Shown here: positions 28,028 through 37,218 of the stretch, one piece after another | How positions within the stretch are numbered: the first letter of the stretch is position 1 | How the letters are laid out: each line of letters starts with the position of its first letter | From: Soonwooa buanensis | Lineage (GTDB): Bacteria > Bacteroidota > Bacteroidia > Flavobacteriales > Weeksellaceae | Direction: 5' to 3' | Assembly: GCF_900167905.1 (NCBI RefSeq) | Contig: NZ_FUYZ01000014.1 | Span: 1-49,369, forward strand | Length of the DNA: 49,369 nucleotides | Notes under the pieces: model-generated | What the model saw: only the letters and a program-made list of their open reading frames with translations | The model's database searches: none | What the model was told of the DNA's origin: nothing | Position numbers and translations under genes: made by a program

Positions 28028-30784
28028 ATGAGAAAAAATCTACTTAGCTTAGGCTTTATAGGAATCTTGTTTTTGTCAAATAGTTTGACAGCACAAGCGC
28101 AGGTAAGTAAAAGAATATTACATGACAATGGCACACCTAGCTTAATAAGCTTTGCGTCTGGCAACAATCTATCGTCTTTAACTGCTCAAAATATCTTTGA
28201 ACAGTATCTTAACATCTCCTCTAATACGACAATGAAGCTTGCTTCAACAAAAGTTGACAATGTAGGAAAATTCAAAACTGAAAAATATCAAATGTATTTT
28301 GATGGTATACCAGTAGAATATGCCATATACAATCTTCATTACAAAAACGGTGCTTTAACTGCAATGAATGGTGAGATTTTCAAAACTGATGCAGTGCAAT
28401 CTCAGACAACAATCTCAGCAGAACAAGCATTTATAAAAGCTAAAAAATATGTAAACGCTTCTTCCTATATGTGGGAAGACGCTTCTTATACAGAGATCTC
28501 TGGCTACAAAAAACCTGTTGGAGAAAAAGTGCTACTTCCGATCTTAGTAAGCGAAGGAAATTACAAACTTATCTCTGCTTACAAATTTGACATTTATGCA
28601 GCAGCACCTATCAGTAGAGGTTGGGTATATATTGATGCTAATGACGGGAAAGTTTTGGCTTATGATGCTATTATGAAGCATGCTAAGATGAACAATTTCC
28701 CAACAAAAGATGTTACAACTCCAGAACCAATCAGTCTTAAAGAAAGTTTTAAACCAGATGCTTTATTCGTAGCAGGAACTGCAGCAACACGATACAGTGG
28801 AGAACGCAGTATTGACACATCTTTGTTGACGTCTGGTACCAATAGTGGCAAATATGCATTAATAGATTCTTCACGTGGAGGAGGTGTTATTACAAAGAAT
28901 GCTAAAAAATCACAAACTGTATCTGCAACATTGGATTTTATTGATAATGACAATAACTGGACGGCTGCAGAATTTGATAATTCTACATTCGATAATGCAG
29001 CTTTAGATGCACATTGGGGTGTTGCAAAAACTTATGATTACTTTAAAGATACATTTAATCGTAACAGTTATGATGATAATGGTACAGCTTTACGTAGTTA
29101 TATTCATTATGGAAGTAACTACGAAAATGCGGGCTGGACTGGTGCTGAAATGGTGTATGGCGATGGTGCATCTACCTTCAAACCTCTTACGGCATTTGAT
29201 GTAACTGCCCATGAGCTTGGTCACGGTGTTTGTCAGGAGACCGCAAATTTAGCATATCAAAGAGAATCGGGCGCACTTAACGAAGGTTTCTCCGATATAT
29301 GGGGAGCAATTATCGAACATAAATATGCGCCAGAAAAACAAGCTTTCTTAATTGGTGAAGATATTGTAAAAGTATCGCCAAACTATTTAAGATCGATGAT
29401 TACCCCAAAAACAGGACTTAATAAACAACCTGACACTTACCGAGGTACGCATTGGTATCCTGCAACGGTTGAAGAAGGCTGTGCTTCTCCTAATCCACAA
29501 ACTAATGATAACTGTGGTGTGCATTATAACAGTGGCGTTCTTAACCATTGGTTCTACATCCTTGTTATGGGTAAAGTTGGCACTAACGATTTAGGGAATT
29601 CTTACGATGTTACTGGTATCGGCTGGGAAAAAGCTGAAAAACTTGTTTATAAATTAGAAAGTGAATATGTAACAGCAAACTCAAACTATAAAAATACTCG
29701 TGACTTCGCCATTGAAGTAGCAAAAGTACTTTATGGTGAAAATTCACAAGAGATGATTGCGGTTCAAAATGCATTTTTTGCTGTAGGTGTAGGTGCTAAA
29801 TATCTTTCGACGCCAGATACTACGCCTCCAACAGTTCCTACTAACTTAACAGCAAGTAATATCAAAGGTACATCGGCTAAGTTGACTTGGGGCGCATCTA
29901 CGGACGATAACGCTATGGAAGGCTACATCATATATAAAGACGGCACAGAGATTGGCAGAACAACTAGTGCAGTAACTTATGATGTTAAGAACTTAACAAG
30001 ACTTACGACTTACGACTTTACAGTTAAAGCACTAGATGCATACGGAAACATTTCTGATGCTAGTAATATTGCTAAAGTAACAACAACTGACGCTCCAGAT
30101 TATTGCGCATCACAAGGGAATACGACAACTGACGAAAAAATCAACCGTGTACAATTTAATACGATTGACAAAACAAGTACAGGAACTGCTGGTTACGAAG
30201 ATTTCACAGACGTTTCTACAACTTTGGAAGTTGGAAAAACTTACGAAATCAAAATCACACCGAAATGGGGATCAACACCATATAACGAAGGTTATGCCGT
30301 ATTTATTGACTGGAACAACGATGGAGACTTTAATGATCCTAACGAAAAAGCTTTCACAAGTGCACCTTCTAGTACAACACCTATTGTTGGCAACATAACA
30401 GTTCCTAGCACCGCTGTCCTTGACAAGCCTACAAGAATGAGAGTATCTTTAAAATGGAATGGGATACCTACAGCTTGCGAAACATTCTCTTACGGACAAG
30501 TTGAAGATTACACAGTAACAGTTGTACCAAACTTAGCAGTGTCGGATATCAATAAAAATAGTGCTTTCAGCATCTTCCCTAACCCTGTTAAAGATGTGCT
30601 TAACATCCAAACAACAAGATCAGGAGAGATCAGCTATCAAGTAATTAACACAGCTGGACAAGCAGTATTATCTGGCAAGACCAAAGGACAAAACATCCAA
30701 GTACAGTCTTTACCAGTTGGTAACTACATCATCCAGATGACAAATGGTGAAGAAACTTCTACTCAAAAATTCATCAAAAAGTAG
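28028..30784 (+). CDS. M4 family (thermolysin-like) metallopeptidase with FnIII, GEVED and T9SS domains
   Basis: This is a 918-residue secreted zinc protease. In order: signal peptide (1-25); FTP/PepSY inhibitory propeptide (about 40-220); M4 catalytic domain (about 250-590); fibronectin III (about 600-690); GEVED domain (about 695-830, ending GQVEDYTVTV); and type A T9SS domain (about 845-918). Zinc ligands are H395 and H399 in HELGH and E419 in GALNEGFSD, with E396 as catalytic base. H499 in NCGVHYNSG matches thermolysin H231. The 24-residue spacing from H395 to E419 equals that in thermolysin. It should be exported by type IX secretion, activated by propeptide removal, and digest extracellular protein. 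It is monocistronic, with a terminator at 30808. Confidence 0.95.
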   Translation: MRKNLLSLGFIGILFLSNSLTAQAQVSKRILHDNGTPSLISFASGNNLSSLTAQNIFEQYLNISSNTTMKLASTKVDNVGKFKTEKYQMYFDGIPVEYAIYNLHYKNGALTAMNGEIFKTDAVQSQTTISAEQAFIKAKKYVNASSYMWEDASYTEISGYKKPVGEKVLLPILVSEGNYKLISAYKFDIYAAAPISRGWVYIDANDGKVLAYDAIMKHAKMNNFPTKDVTTPEPISLKESFKPDALFVAGTAATRYSGERSIDTSLLTSGTNSGKYALIDSSRGGGVITKNAKKSQTVSATLDFIDNDNNWTAAEFDNSTFDNAALDAHWGVAKTYDYFKDTFNRNSYDDNGTALRSYIHYGSNYENAGWTGAEMVYGDGASTFKPLTAFDVTAHELGHGVCQETANLAYQRESGALNEGFSDIWGAIIEHKYAPEKQAFLIGEDIVKVSPNYLRSMITPKTGLNKQPDTYRGTHWYPATVEEGCASPNPQTNDNCGVHYNSGVLNHWFYILVMGKVGTNDLGNSYDVTGIGWEKAEKLVYKLESEYVTANSNYKNTRDFAIEVAKVLYGENSQEMIAVQNAFFAVGVGAKYLSTPDTTPPTVPTNLTASNIKGTSAKLTWGASTDDNAMEGYIIYKDGTEIGRTTSAVTYDVKNLTRLTTYDFTVKALDAYGNISDASNIAKVTTTDAPDYCASQGNTTTDEKINRVQFNTIDKTSTGTAGYEDFTDVSTTLEVGKTYEIKITPKWGSTPYNEGYAVFIDWNNDGDFNDPNEKAFTSAPSSTTPIVGNITVPSTAVLDKPTRMRVSLKWNGIPTACETFSYGQVEDYTVTVVPNLAVSDINKNSAFSIFPNPVKDVLNIQTTRSGEISYQVINTAGQAVLSGKTKGQNIQVQSLPVGNYIIQMTNGEETSTQKFIKK

Positions 30785-30807
30785 AGACTTTCCATAACCA
30801 AAATAAT

Positions 30808-30838
30808 AAACCGCTGCTTCTTGCAGCGGTTTTTTTAT
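30808..30838 (+). terminator. Intrinsic terminator of the M4 protease gene
   Basis: AAACCGCTGC pairs with GCAGCGGTTT around a TTCTT loop and is followed by T4. This is a strong GC-rich stem. Confidence 0.9.
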
Positions 30839-30955
30839 TTGGAGCTAATCCCGCTGTCCGCTATATCTTTAGTGCGAGGCTCGGATGGCTCCGCTACGCT
30901 CCGCCCCCTCACCTCGCCCCAAAGGATGCCGCTACCATCGGGGCTAGAAGTAAGA
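30839..30955. repeat. GC-rich intergenic repeat element
   Basis: This ~115-base block is strikingly richer in G+C than its surroundings. It contains ATCCCGCTGTCCGCTATATC at the left end and GGATGCCGCTACCATCGGGG at the right, words I recall from a widespread intergenic repeat in Chryseobacterium and Elizabethkingia. Spurious ORFs on both strands cross it (30821-31102 and 30835-31035) and I reject them. The remaining 130 bases before radA hold no recognised signal. Confidence 0.6.
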
Positions 30956-31089
30956 AATAATAATTTCATTTTACAAGTAATAGAAAAATTCTCAGTCAAA
31001 AACCAAAAAAGTTTAAAATCATCAAACCCCAACATTTATCAGTTTTCAAAAGCTATGGCTTTTTCAAAAAAAATCAAGAAATTAGCAGA

Positions 31090-32439
31090 ATGGCAAAACT
31101 AAAAACCGTCTACTTCTGTCAAAACTGTGGCACGCAATTCCCAAAATGGTTAGGACAATGCACCAACTGTGGCGAATGGAATACACTCGTAGAAGAAGTT
31201 GTCGAAAAATCATCGACTTCCAAAAACTATTCTGGCGACAAGAAGCAACATATCATCAACATTATCGAAGTTAATGCACAAGAAGAACCGCGCATTGCAA
31301 CGCCCAGCGAAGAGCTCAACAGAGTTTTGGGCGGCGGAATTGTCTTAGGATCTGTAACACTTATCGGTGGCGAACCAGGCATCGGGAAGTCAACTTTGCT
31401 GTTACAATTAGCCTTGAAGATGCGCAAAAAAGTTTTCTATGTTTCTGGAGAAGAAAGTGCGTCGCAAATCAAAATGCGTGCGGACAGATTAACCGATTTA
31501 CAAAACCCAGAATGTTATCTTTTTACAGAAACTTCAGTTGACAAAATCTTGCACGAAGCCAAAAAATTAAAACCCGATTTCATCATTATCGACTCTATCC
31601 AGACTTTGCATTCTAGTTTGATAGAGAGTTCACCAGGGACCGTTTCTCAGATTAGAGAATGCTCCGGCGAGATTATAAAATTCGCGAAAGAGACGAGCAC
31701 ACCGGTATTTTTGGTTGGTCACATTACGAAAGATGGTCAAATTGCAGGACCTAAAGTGCTAGAACACATGGTCGATGTTGTTCTTAATTTTGATGGCGAT
31801 AGGAATCATCTTTTCCGATTGTTACGCGCCAACAAAAACCGTTTTGGATCCACCGCCGAAATCGGAATCTACGAAATGATTTCTCAAGGTTTAAAAGAAA
31901 TTAAAAACCCGTCCGAAATTTTAATCACCAAAAAATTCGAAGAACTTTCTGGCAACGCTGTAGCTGTTACTTTAGAAGGCAATCGCCCGATGTTATTAGA
32001 AATTCAGGCTTTGGTGAGCACCGCAGTCTATGGTACGCCACAGAGAAGTTCAACAGGATTCGATTCCAAAAGGTTGAATATGCTTCTAGCAGTTTTAGAA
32101 AAAAGAGCAGGTTTTCAATTGGGTGCGAAAGACGTTTTCCTCAACATCACAGGCGGAATAAAAACCGACGATCCAGCTTTGGATTTGGCGGTCATCGCTT
32201 CTATCCTTTCGTCTAATGAAGATTTTGCGATTTCGGAGAAGTATTGTTTTGCGGGAGAAATTGGATTGAGCGGCGAAATTCGTCCGATTCCACAAGCTGA
32301 ACAACGTATTTCGGAAGCCGAAAAATTAGGTTACGAAAAGATATTTGTGTCCAATCTTAATAAAATTCCGAAGCGAAAATTCGGTATCAAAATAGAAGAA
32401 GTCGGGAAAATAGAAGATTTCCACGAACGATTGTTTTAG
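31090..32439 (+). CDS. radA: DNA repair protein RadA
   Basis: RadA is a hexameric ATPase related to RecA and DnaB that drives branch migration during recombinational repair. It has 449 residues, the standard length. It begins with a four-cysteine zinc finger (C10, C13, C24, C27). A RecA-like core follows with Walker A GGEPGIGKST (about 93-102) and a Walker B near DFIIIDSIQTL. The RadA-specific KNRFG motif is at 249-253. A C-terminal Lon-protease-like domain without protease function follows (GVKTDDPALDLAVIAS-like GGIKTDDPALDLAV and GEIGLSGEIRPI). It is monocistronic with a terminator at 32464-32490. Confidence 0.96.
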   Translation: MAKLKTVYFCQNCGTQFPKWLGQCTNCGEWNTLVEEVVEKSSTSKNYSGDKKQHIINIIEVNAQEEPRIATPSEELNRVLGGGIVLGSVTLIGGEPGIGKSTLLLQLALKMRKKVFYVSGEESASQIKMRADRLTDLQNPECYLFTETSVDKILHEAKKLKPDFIIIDSIQTLHSSLIESSPGTVSQIRECSGEIIKFAKETSTPVFLVGHITKDGQIAGPKVLEHMVDVVLNFDGDRNHLFRLLRANKNRFGSTAEIGIYEMISQGLKEIKNPSEILITKKFEELSGNAVAVTLEGNRPMLLEIQALVSTAVYGTPQRSSTGFDSKRLNMLLAVLEKRAGFQLGAKDVFLNITGGIKTDDPALDLAVIASILSSNEDFAISEKYCFAGEIGLSGEIRPIPQAEQRISEAEKLGYEKIFVSNLNKIPKRKFGIKIEEVGKIEDFHERLF

Positions 32440-32463
32440 GTTTTATTTTAAATTTAAACTAAA

Positions 32464-32490
32464 AAAGCTGCCCAAATATTGAGCAGCTTT
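32464..32490. terminator. Bidirectional terminator between radA and the B12 locus
   Basis: AAAGCTGC (32464-32471) pairs with GCAGCTTT (32483-32490), flanked by A on the left and a mixed T-rich sequence on the right. It is the shared end of radA and of the minus-strand B12 operon. Confidence 0.8.
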
Positions 32491-32515
32491 CATTATTTAA
32501 AAGAAAAATATCAAA

Positions 32516-34783
32516 TTAGTTTTTAACTAATTTTTTCTGATAGGATGCTTTGTCTGTTGTAATTTTAAGAACATAAACACCTTTTGCAAGACTTCTTACA
32601 TCCAATTGATTATTCAACAATGGCAATTCTATACGTTTTCCTGATAAGTCATATACTTCAACATTTGTTACTTTATCCGTAGATTTTAAACTAACAAAAT
32701 CCGTCGCTGGATTTGGATAAATTTGAAGGTCAACTTTAGAAACGTGATCAGTCGCTAAGGTCGAAGAAGAAATCGTCATTGTATGATCTAGAACTTTTCC
32801 GTTCGAGTTAAAGCTAAGTGTCAACGTCGCAGTTCCTGATGTAATCGGCGTAATAACCAACTCATCATTTTCATTTATTTCCGCCGAAATAATTGCGTTT
32901 TTACTAATAGATTTAACACTTACAACGACGTTTGCTCCGATATTATCCTGATCTGTCACTTTATTTTTAAGATCAACTGTCGTAACAGAATTCACCGTCA
33001 AACTACTTGGTAAATTGCTATCTAAAATTGGGTCAAAAACGTCTGGGAATACCGTCACTGCTGGGAACCAATAGTAATCGTTAAGCGTTTGTGTTTTGAT
33101 TAATGCGCCCGTTGTGTCATAGGTATGAATCCAGTTTTTTTGATAATGCGCACCGTAACCACTTTCTGTAGTATTCAAAATTAATTTATCAGAAACTGGG
33201 TCAACTCGTAATGCCGCACCGTAAGGAATTTGTTTGTAAGTCCCCGTCTGTCCTGGGATTGCTGCAAAGTTTTCATTAAAAGTTTTCGTTGTTACATCAA
33301 ATTTTACAATCTGAGTTCCAGACAACCATTCACTTTTAGAATTAATCCAATACAAAGCATTTTGTTGTGTACTCGCTGTGAAACTTCCTGCATTCCAAGC
33401 GCCCCAAGATCCAATATATTTAGTTGTTGGAATCGCGTATTCTGTCGTTGCAAAAGTTGTTGGATTAATATTAACCAACTTTTCATTCTGAATCGCCCAA
33501 ACACTTCCATCTTTAGCCTGAACAATAGAATGGAAAGACCCTGGAATTGTTGTTTTTAAAGTATGCGTTTTAGGATCGATCACAAAAATTCCTGTAGTTT
33601 GTTTAACTGCAAAAACATATTGTGAAGTTCTAATCATATTACCAATTTGTCCAGAATAAGTGGCTCCACCACCAGTTCCTGTAATTACAGCACCCACTTG
33701 CATATTTGCAATATCGAAAAGGTAAACACCATTAGAAGCTGCAATATATCCCGTATTTTGGTCAACACCAACGAAAGAACGACCATCGCCACCGCCGATG
33801 TTATCGAAACCTGCAATCTTCTCCATAGTTTTTGCATTAGCAACAACTAATCTTCCACCAGGTGTGTATTGGGTATCTCCTCCGTCCGACTCTTGTTTAG
33901 AAATAAAATAAAATTTATCACCATAGATAGTACCATATTGTGTTGTAGCACCGAAAGCTTGGTTATTATTTTTTTCGCTGTAGACACGATAATAAACTTG
34001 ATCATTTTCGCCAACAAAGTTAACCGAACCATTAGTATGCCCAAACCATTCTTCGTTCACCATAAAGAATCCTTTGGTAAAATCTGCTTGTGAAGAATAT
34101 ACAGAAACTGGCGTGAAAGTGCTTGAAATGTCTTGAGGATTCATATCGACATTGTAATTCCATAAATCCCAAGAACCATTTACCAACTGACGACTCGTCG
34201 CTCCAAGACCAGAATATCCAAAATCATCCGTCGCCGAATCTTTAACCCAATATGACCAATAACCTTGGTACCAACCAGACTGCCAATGATCATTAGCATC
34301 AACAGCTTTGTAGTCGTCAAAATCATAAGCTGTTGTATTAATAATACCATCTAAAGGATAAAGCGGATAAGTTGTATTGTTGTTTTTGTACAAACCTACT
34401 GTTCCTTTACCATCTAGGTCAAAGCCAATACCACCAATTGCGGATCCAAATTGAGTCCCCTGATAAAGCAATGTATAAAAACGTTTGTCAACTTTTGCAA
34501 TGGCTTTTATCATGTCTTCACCAGTTGCGTTACCATCCCAACGGAATCCCCAAACGAGAGCATCAGGATTTTTTTGATCGTTCCACTGGATGGCTAACAC
34601 CGCTTTGTTCGATCCAGTCCCAACCCAATAGACAACGTCGTCCATTGTAAAATTGCTATTTTTAGCTTGTTTTTTCGACGTTATGTTTTTGACCTCCGAT
34701 CGAGGAACGCCTTGCACTGTTACTTGAGCATTAGTTGAGAATGCAAAAAGAAACAGCAAAAAGAAAAGATACATCTTTCTCAT
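32516..34783 (-). CDS. T9SS-exported DUF5074/propeller-like protein of the B12 locus
   Basis: This is a 755-residue exported protein, last gene of the riboswitch-led unit. After a signal peptide (1-19, ending FSTNAQ), residues ~25-215 form a domain of their own: VVYWVGTGSNKAVLAIQWND and NPDALVWGFRWDG with several WxxG segments. Residues ~220-590 look like a beta-propeller of DUF5074/YncE type, with blades such as GGRLVVANAKTMEKIAGFDN and FVIDPKTHTLKTTIPG, ending in LNDYYWFPAVTVFPD. Residues ~600-680 resemble an Ig-like domain, and the last ~75 are a type A T9SS domain (LQIYPNPATDFVSL, GVYVLKI). Together with the B12 riboswitch this suggests an extracellular cobalamin-binding role; that is inference. 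It starts 31 bases after the upstream gene. Confidence 0.8.
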   Translation of the reverse strand: MRKMYLFFLLFLFAFSTNAQVTVQGVPRSEVKNITSKKQAKNSNFTMDDVVYWVGTGSNKAVLAIQWNDQKNPDALVWGFRWDGNATGEDMIKAIAKVDKRFYTLLYQGTQFGSAIGGIGFDLDGKGTVGLYKNNNTTYPLYPLDGIINTTAYDFDDYKAVDANDHWQSGWYQGYWSYWVKDSATDDFGYSGLGATSRQLVNGSWDLWNYNVDMNPQDISSTFTPVSVYSSQADFTKGFFMVNEEWFGHTNGSVNFVGENDQVYYRVYSEKNNNQAFGATTQYGTIYGDKFYFISKQESDGGDTQYTPGGRLVVANAKTMEKIAGFDNIGGGDGRSFVGVDQNTGYIAASNGVYLFDIANMQVGAVITGTGGGATYSGQIGNMIRTSQYVFAVKQTTGIFVIDPKTHTLKTTIPGSFHSIVQAKDGSVWAIQNEKLVNINPTTFATTEYAIPTTKYIGSWGAWNAGSFTASTQQNALYWINSKSEWLSGTQIVKFDVTTKTFNENFAAIPGQTGTYKQIPYGAALRVDPVSDKLILNTTESGYGAHYQKNWIHTYDTTGALIKTQTLNDYYWFPAVTVFPDVFDPILDSNLPSSLTVNSVTTVDLKNKVTDQDNIGANVVVSVKSISKNAIISAEINENDELVITPITSGTATLTLSFNSNGKVLDHTMTISSSTLATDHVSKVDLQIYPNPATDFVSLKSTDKVTNVEVYDLSGKRIELPLLNNQLDVRSLAKGVYVLKITTDKASYQKKLVKN

Positions 34784-34814
34784 AAGTACTGATTTTTATT
34801 GTTTGTTTTTAATT

Positions 34815-36068
34815 TTATTTAAAATGTAAGTTATAGGCTCCAGCTACTTCTGTCGAAACTTCGCCTAGCCAACCTGCTTCTTGATTGATACCTGTATAAA
34901 CTTTCACGAAATCGATACCCGGAAGTTTAACATAGTTTCCGTATTTATCAATCGCCCAAGAAATATCAATGTTTGAGGCATCATCATTGTTTGGTGCGTT
35001 GTCAGCATAACCATACGCATAAGATTTGCCTACCCAATAGGTGCCCGTGCCACTTTGATCATAGAAGTTATCCTTGAGACGAGTTCCTTTTAAAGAATAA
35101 GACATTTCTGAAAACCACAAAGGATAATAGCTTTGCGCATGGAACGTATTTCGAGTTTTAAAACCAGAAACACCTTGGTTATCTTGCCATTTGATATACT
35201 GTGTGTCGGTCTGCCAGAACTCAGCGCCAGGAACTGGTTCTTTATTCTCATCCGGTTTGAAGTAAGTAATTTCGTAGTTTCTAATAGTAGTATCTTTAAA
35301 ATACTCGCTACCTGCAATCTCGTACCACTCGTCTTCATCGGGTTTTCCATTTTTGTTTCGGTCGTAGGCCACCATGATAATGCCAGGTTCGCAAGAGCCA
35401 GCTCTTTCTTCAATAGCTTCATTTCCCCAGAACGCATTTCCTAGAATTTTGAAATCGCGACCATCATAATTCGGGATGGTATGATCAAAACCAAAAACCA
35501 CATATCCTCCAAAGCCACCCAAAGTCACCATGGTCGAATTACCACCAACCAAAGATTCTTTCGCTTTTTTAATCATTTTATCTTGAGTATCTCCAGTGGC
35601 GTACTCAGGAATTTCATTTATAAATTGACCAACCGCAGGACGATAATCAAAAACATCAGCAATATATTTACTATAGGCTTTCACTTCCTTGTTGACGATA
35701 ATTTGGGAAGTATATTTTTTAGAAACACCATTCGTTTCGGCAGTTAAAGTCAATGCATAATTCTTGGCATATCGAGAAATAAACTCGAGTTTGGGTACAT
35801 CTTTAGCAATGATGGAATCATAAACGACTTCCTTGTTATCAACTATTTTCTTGGCACTAATGCTCCAAGTAAGTTTTGAATCCAAACCTAATTTTGAATC
35901 GATATCCAAAACGCGATAACGACTAACCGAATATTGATCGTCCAAAGTTTTTCCTGGAAGACTTCCTCCACTATCAACTTCTTCACGATCAGACTTACAA
36001 GCGACAAGCCCAATTAGCAAGCTGCTTGCAAAACCTAAAGTCAAAATTTTTATAGAATTTTTTTTCAT
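34815..36068 (-). CDS. PKD-like surface lipoprotein of the B12 locus
   Basis: This is a 417-residue lipoprotein. The signal ends LIGLVAC with C24 lipidated, and the acidic stretch after it (CKSDREEVDSG) is consistent with a surface-export signal of Bacteroidota lipoproteins. Residues ~50-135 resemble a PKD/Ig-like module: LTWSISAKKIVDNKEVVYDS, with KNYALTLTAETNGVSKKY. A larger C-terminal domain follows with VTLGGFGGYVVFGFDHTIPN and RAGSCEPGIIMVAYDRNKNG, ending in DISWAIDKYGNYVKLPGIDF. Proteins of this look sit beside B12 transporters in Bacteroides, annotated simply as cell surface protein. It is 13 bases after the BtuG-like gene. A direct cobalamin role is inferred from context. Confidence 0.75.
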   Translation of the reverse strand: MKKNSIKILTLGFASSLLIGLVACKSDREEVDSGGSLPGKTLDDQYSVSRYRVLDIDSKLGLDSKLTWSISAKKIVDNKEVVYDSIIAKDVPKLEFISRYAKNYALTLTAETNGVSKKYTSQIIVNKEVKAYSKYIADVFDYRPAVGQFINEIPEYATGDTQDKMIKKAKESLVGGNSTMVTLGGFGGYVVFGFDHTIPNYDGRDFKILGNAFWGNEAIEERAGSCEPGIIMVAYDRNKNGKPDEDEWYEIAGSEYFKDTTIRNYEITYFKPDENKEPVPGAEFWQTDTQYIKWQDNQGVSGFKTRNTFHAQSYYPLWFSEMSYSLKGTRLKDNFYDQSGTGTYWVGKSYAYGYADNAPNNDDASNIDISWAIDKYGNYVKLPGIDFVKVYTGINQEAGWLGEVSTEVAGAYNLHFK

Positions 36069-36081
36069 AATACATTAGATT

Positions 36082-37218
36082 TTATTTATACAGAAAAACA
36101 AAATGCGCTGGGATATTTCCGGCTTCTGTTTTCCATTTGAATCTTCCATTTTTATCAAAACAATACACAAAACCCATCGATACATAATTGCGGGCATCCG
36201 TCATATAGATATCTTCCGTAATAGGATTTACAGCAATGCCATAAGGCGTTTTTATAGCGTCGGCATAAGTAGGTTCGATGATGTTTTTAGAAATAATTTG
36301 TTCGGTTTTAACATCGATAATTCCGAAGGATTTGGTGTAGGTGTGCGTGTTGTAATTAAACTCATTACCATAATAATAGAGTTTGTCATTAACAATCGTC
36401 ATCTCGCTGACAGCCACGCCAAAATCTTTTTTAACCTGTCCAGAAACGGGATCAAGCAAATACAAACTCGATGGAATTGTGTAATAATCGCCACGAGAAC
36501 TCACATACAAATCGCCATAATTATCTTTTTCGATATGGTGAAGATTAATCGCAACATCTATTTTTCTTAATTCTTTAAATGTTGTTAAATCCACTTCTGA
36601 TACAGTTTTATCATAATTCGGAAAACGATAACCACCCGAATTGGCGACATAAAGTTTATTACCGATAATTTGCATTTCTTCTGGTTGATAACCAACAGTC
36701 ACCTCTCTCGTAATCGCCAAAGAAAGCGTATCTATTTCGGCAACTTTACCGATTGGTGCGTTAGGATCCAAAACCACTGGACCTGCATAACTGCTTGCGT
36801 AAGCTTTCCCATCTTTGAAAGCCATATAACGGCAGTTCTGAAGCTTAATCGTTTTGATACGTTTGGCTTTCTTCGCATCGAGAACTTCAATTTTGTTGGA
36901 AACATTGACCACGACGTACATTTTGCTGCCATAGATTTTAATATCGTTACCAACATCACCCAATTCCTTAACCACTTCGGGATTAATATCAGCGTAGATA
37001 TTTCGGTGATACGTTCCGGTTGCATAATCGAAGTAATCCAAAGTCGATTTGTTACTTCCCATATTACCTTCATTTAAAAGATAAAAACCTTTAATAGCGG
37101 TATTTTGCGGAGGTTCTAGACCGGATTCTACTTCGGGACGAACAATAATATCATCCGTTCGACACGAGAAAATCAACAATAAAAGTGAAAATGAAAAATA
37201 GAGTTTTAGATGTTTCAT
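36082..37218 (-). CDS. BtuG-like beta-propeller surface lipoprotein
   Basis: This is a 378-residue lipoprotein with C19 in LLLLIFSC as the lipid site; the RTDD that follows fits a surface-export signal. The mature part is a seven-blade-type propeller (YncE/DUF5074 kind): GFYLLNEGNMGSNKSTLDYF, VGNDIKIYGSKMYVVVNVSN, ELRKIDVAINLHHIEKDNYG and MYVTDA-like IYMTDARNYVSMGF. This pattern resembles Bacteroides BtuG, a surface lipoprotein that binds cobalamin very tightly and caps BtuB. It overlaps the receptor gene upstream by four bases (ATGA) and so is translationally coupled to it. The B12 riboswitch upstream supports the same role. The similarity to BtuG is from memory, not from an alignment run. 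Confidence 0.8.
   Translation of the reverse strand: MKHLKLYFSFSLLLLIFSCRTDDIIVRPEVESGLEPPQNTAIKGFYLLNEGNMGSNKSTLDYFDYATGTYHRNIYADINPEVVKELGDVGNDIKIYGSKMYVVVNVSNKIEVLDAKKAKRIKTIKLQNCRYMAFKDGKAYASSYAGPVVLDPNAPIGKVAEIDTLSLAITREVTVGYQPEEMQIIGNKLYVANSGGYRFPNYDKTVSEVDLTTFKELRKIDVAINLHHIEKDNYGDLYVSSRGDYYTIPSSLYLLDPVSGQVKKDFGVAVSEMTIVNDKLYYYGNEFNYNTHTYTKSFGIIDVKTEQIISKNIIEPTYADAIKTPYGIAVNPITEDIYMTDARNYVSMGFVYCFDKNGRFKWKTEAGNIPAHFVFLYK

Noticed and set aside
30821-31102. Plus- and minus-strand ORFs of 66-93 residues after the M4 protease
   Set aside because: They run through the terminator and the GC-rich repeat and show no protein-like pattern.
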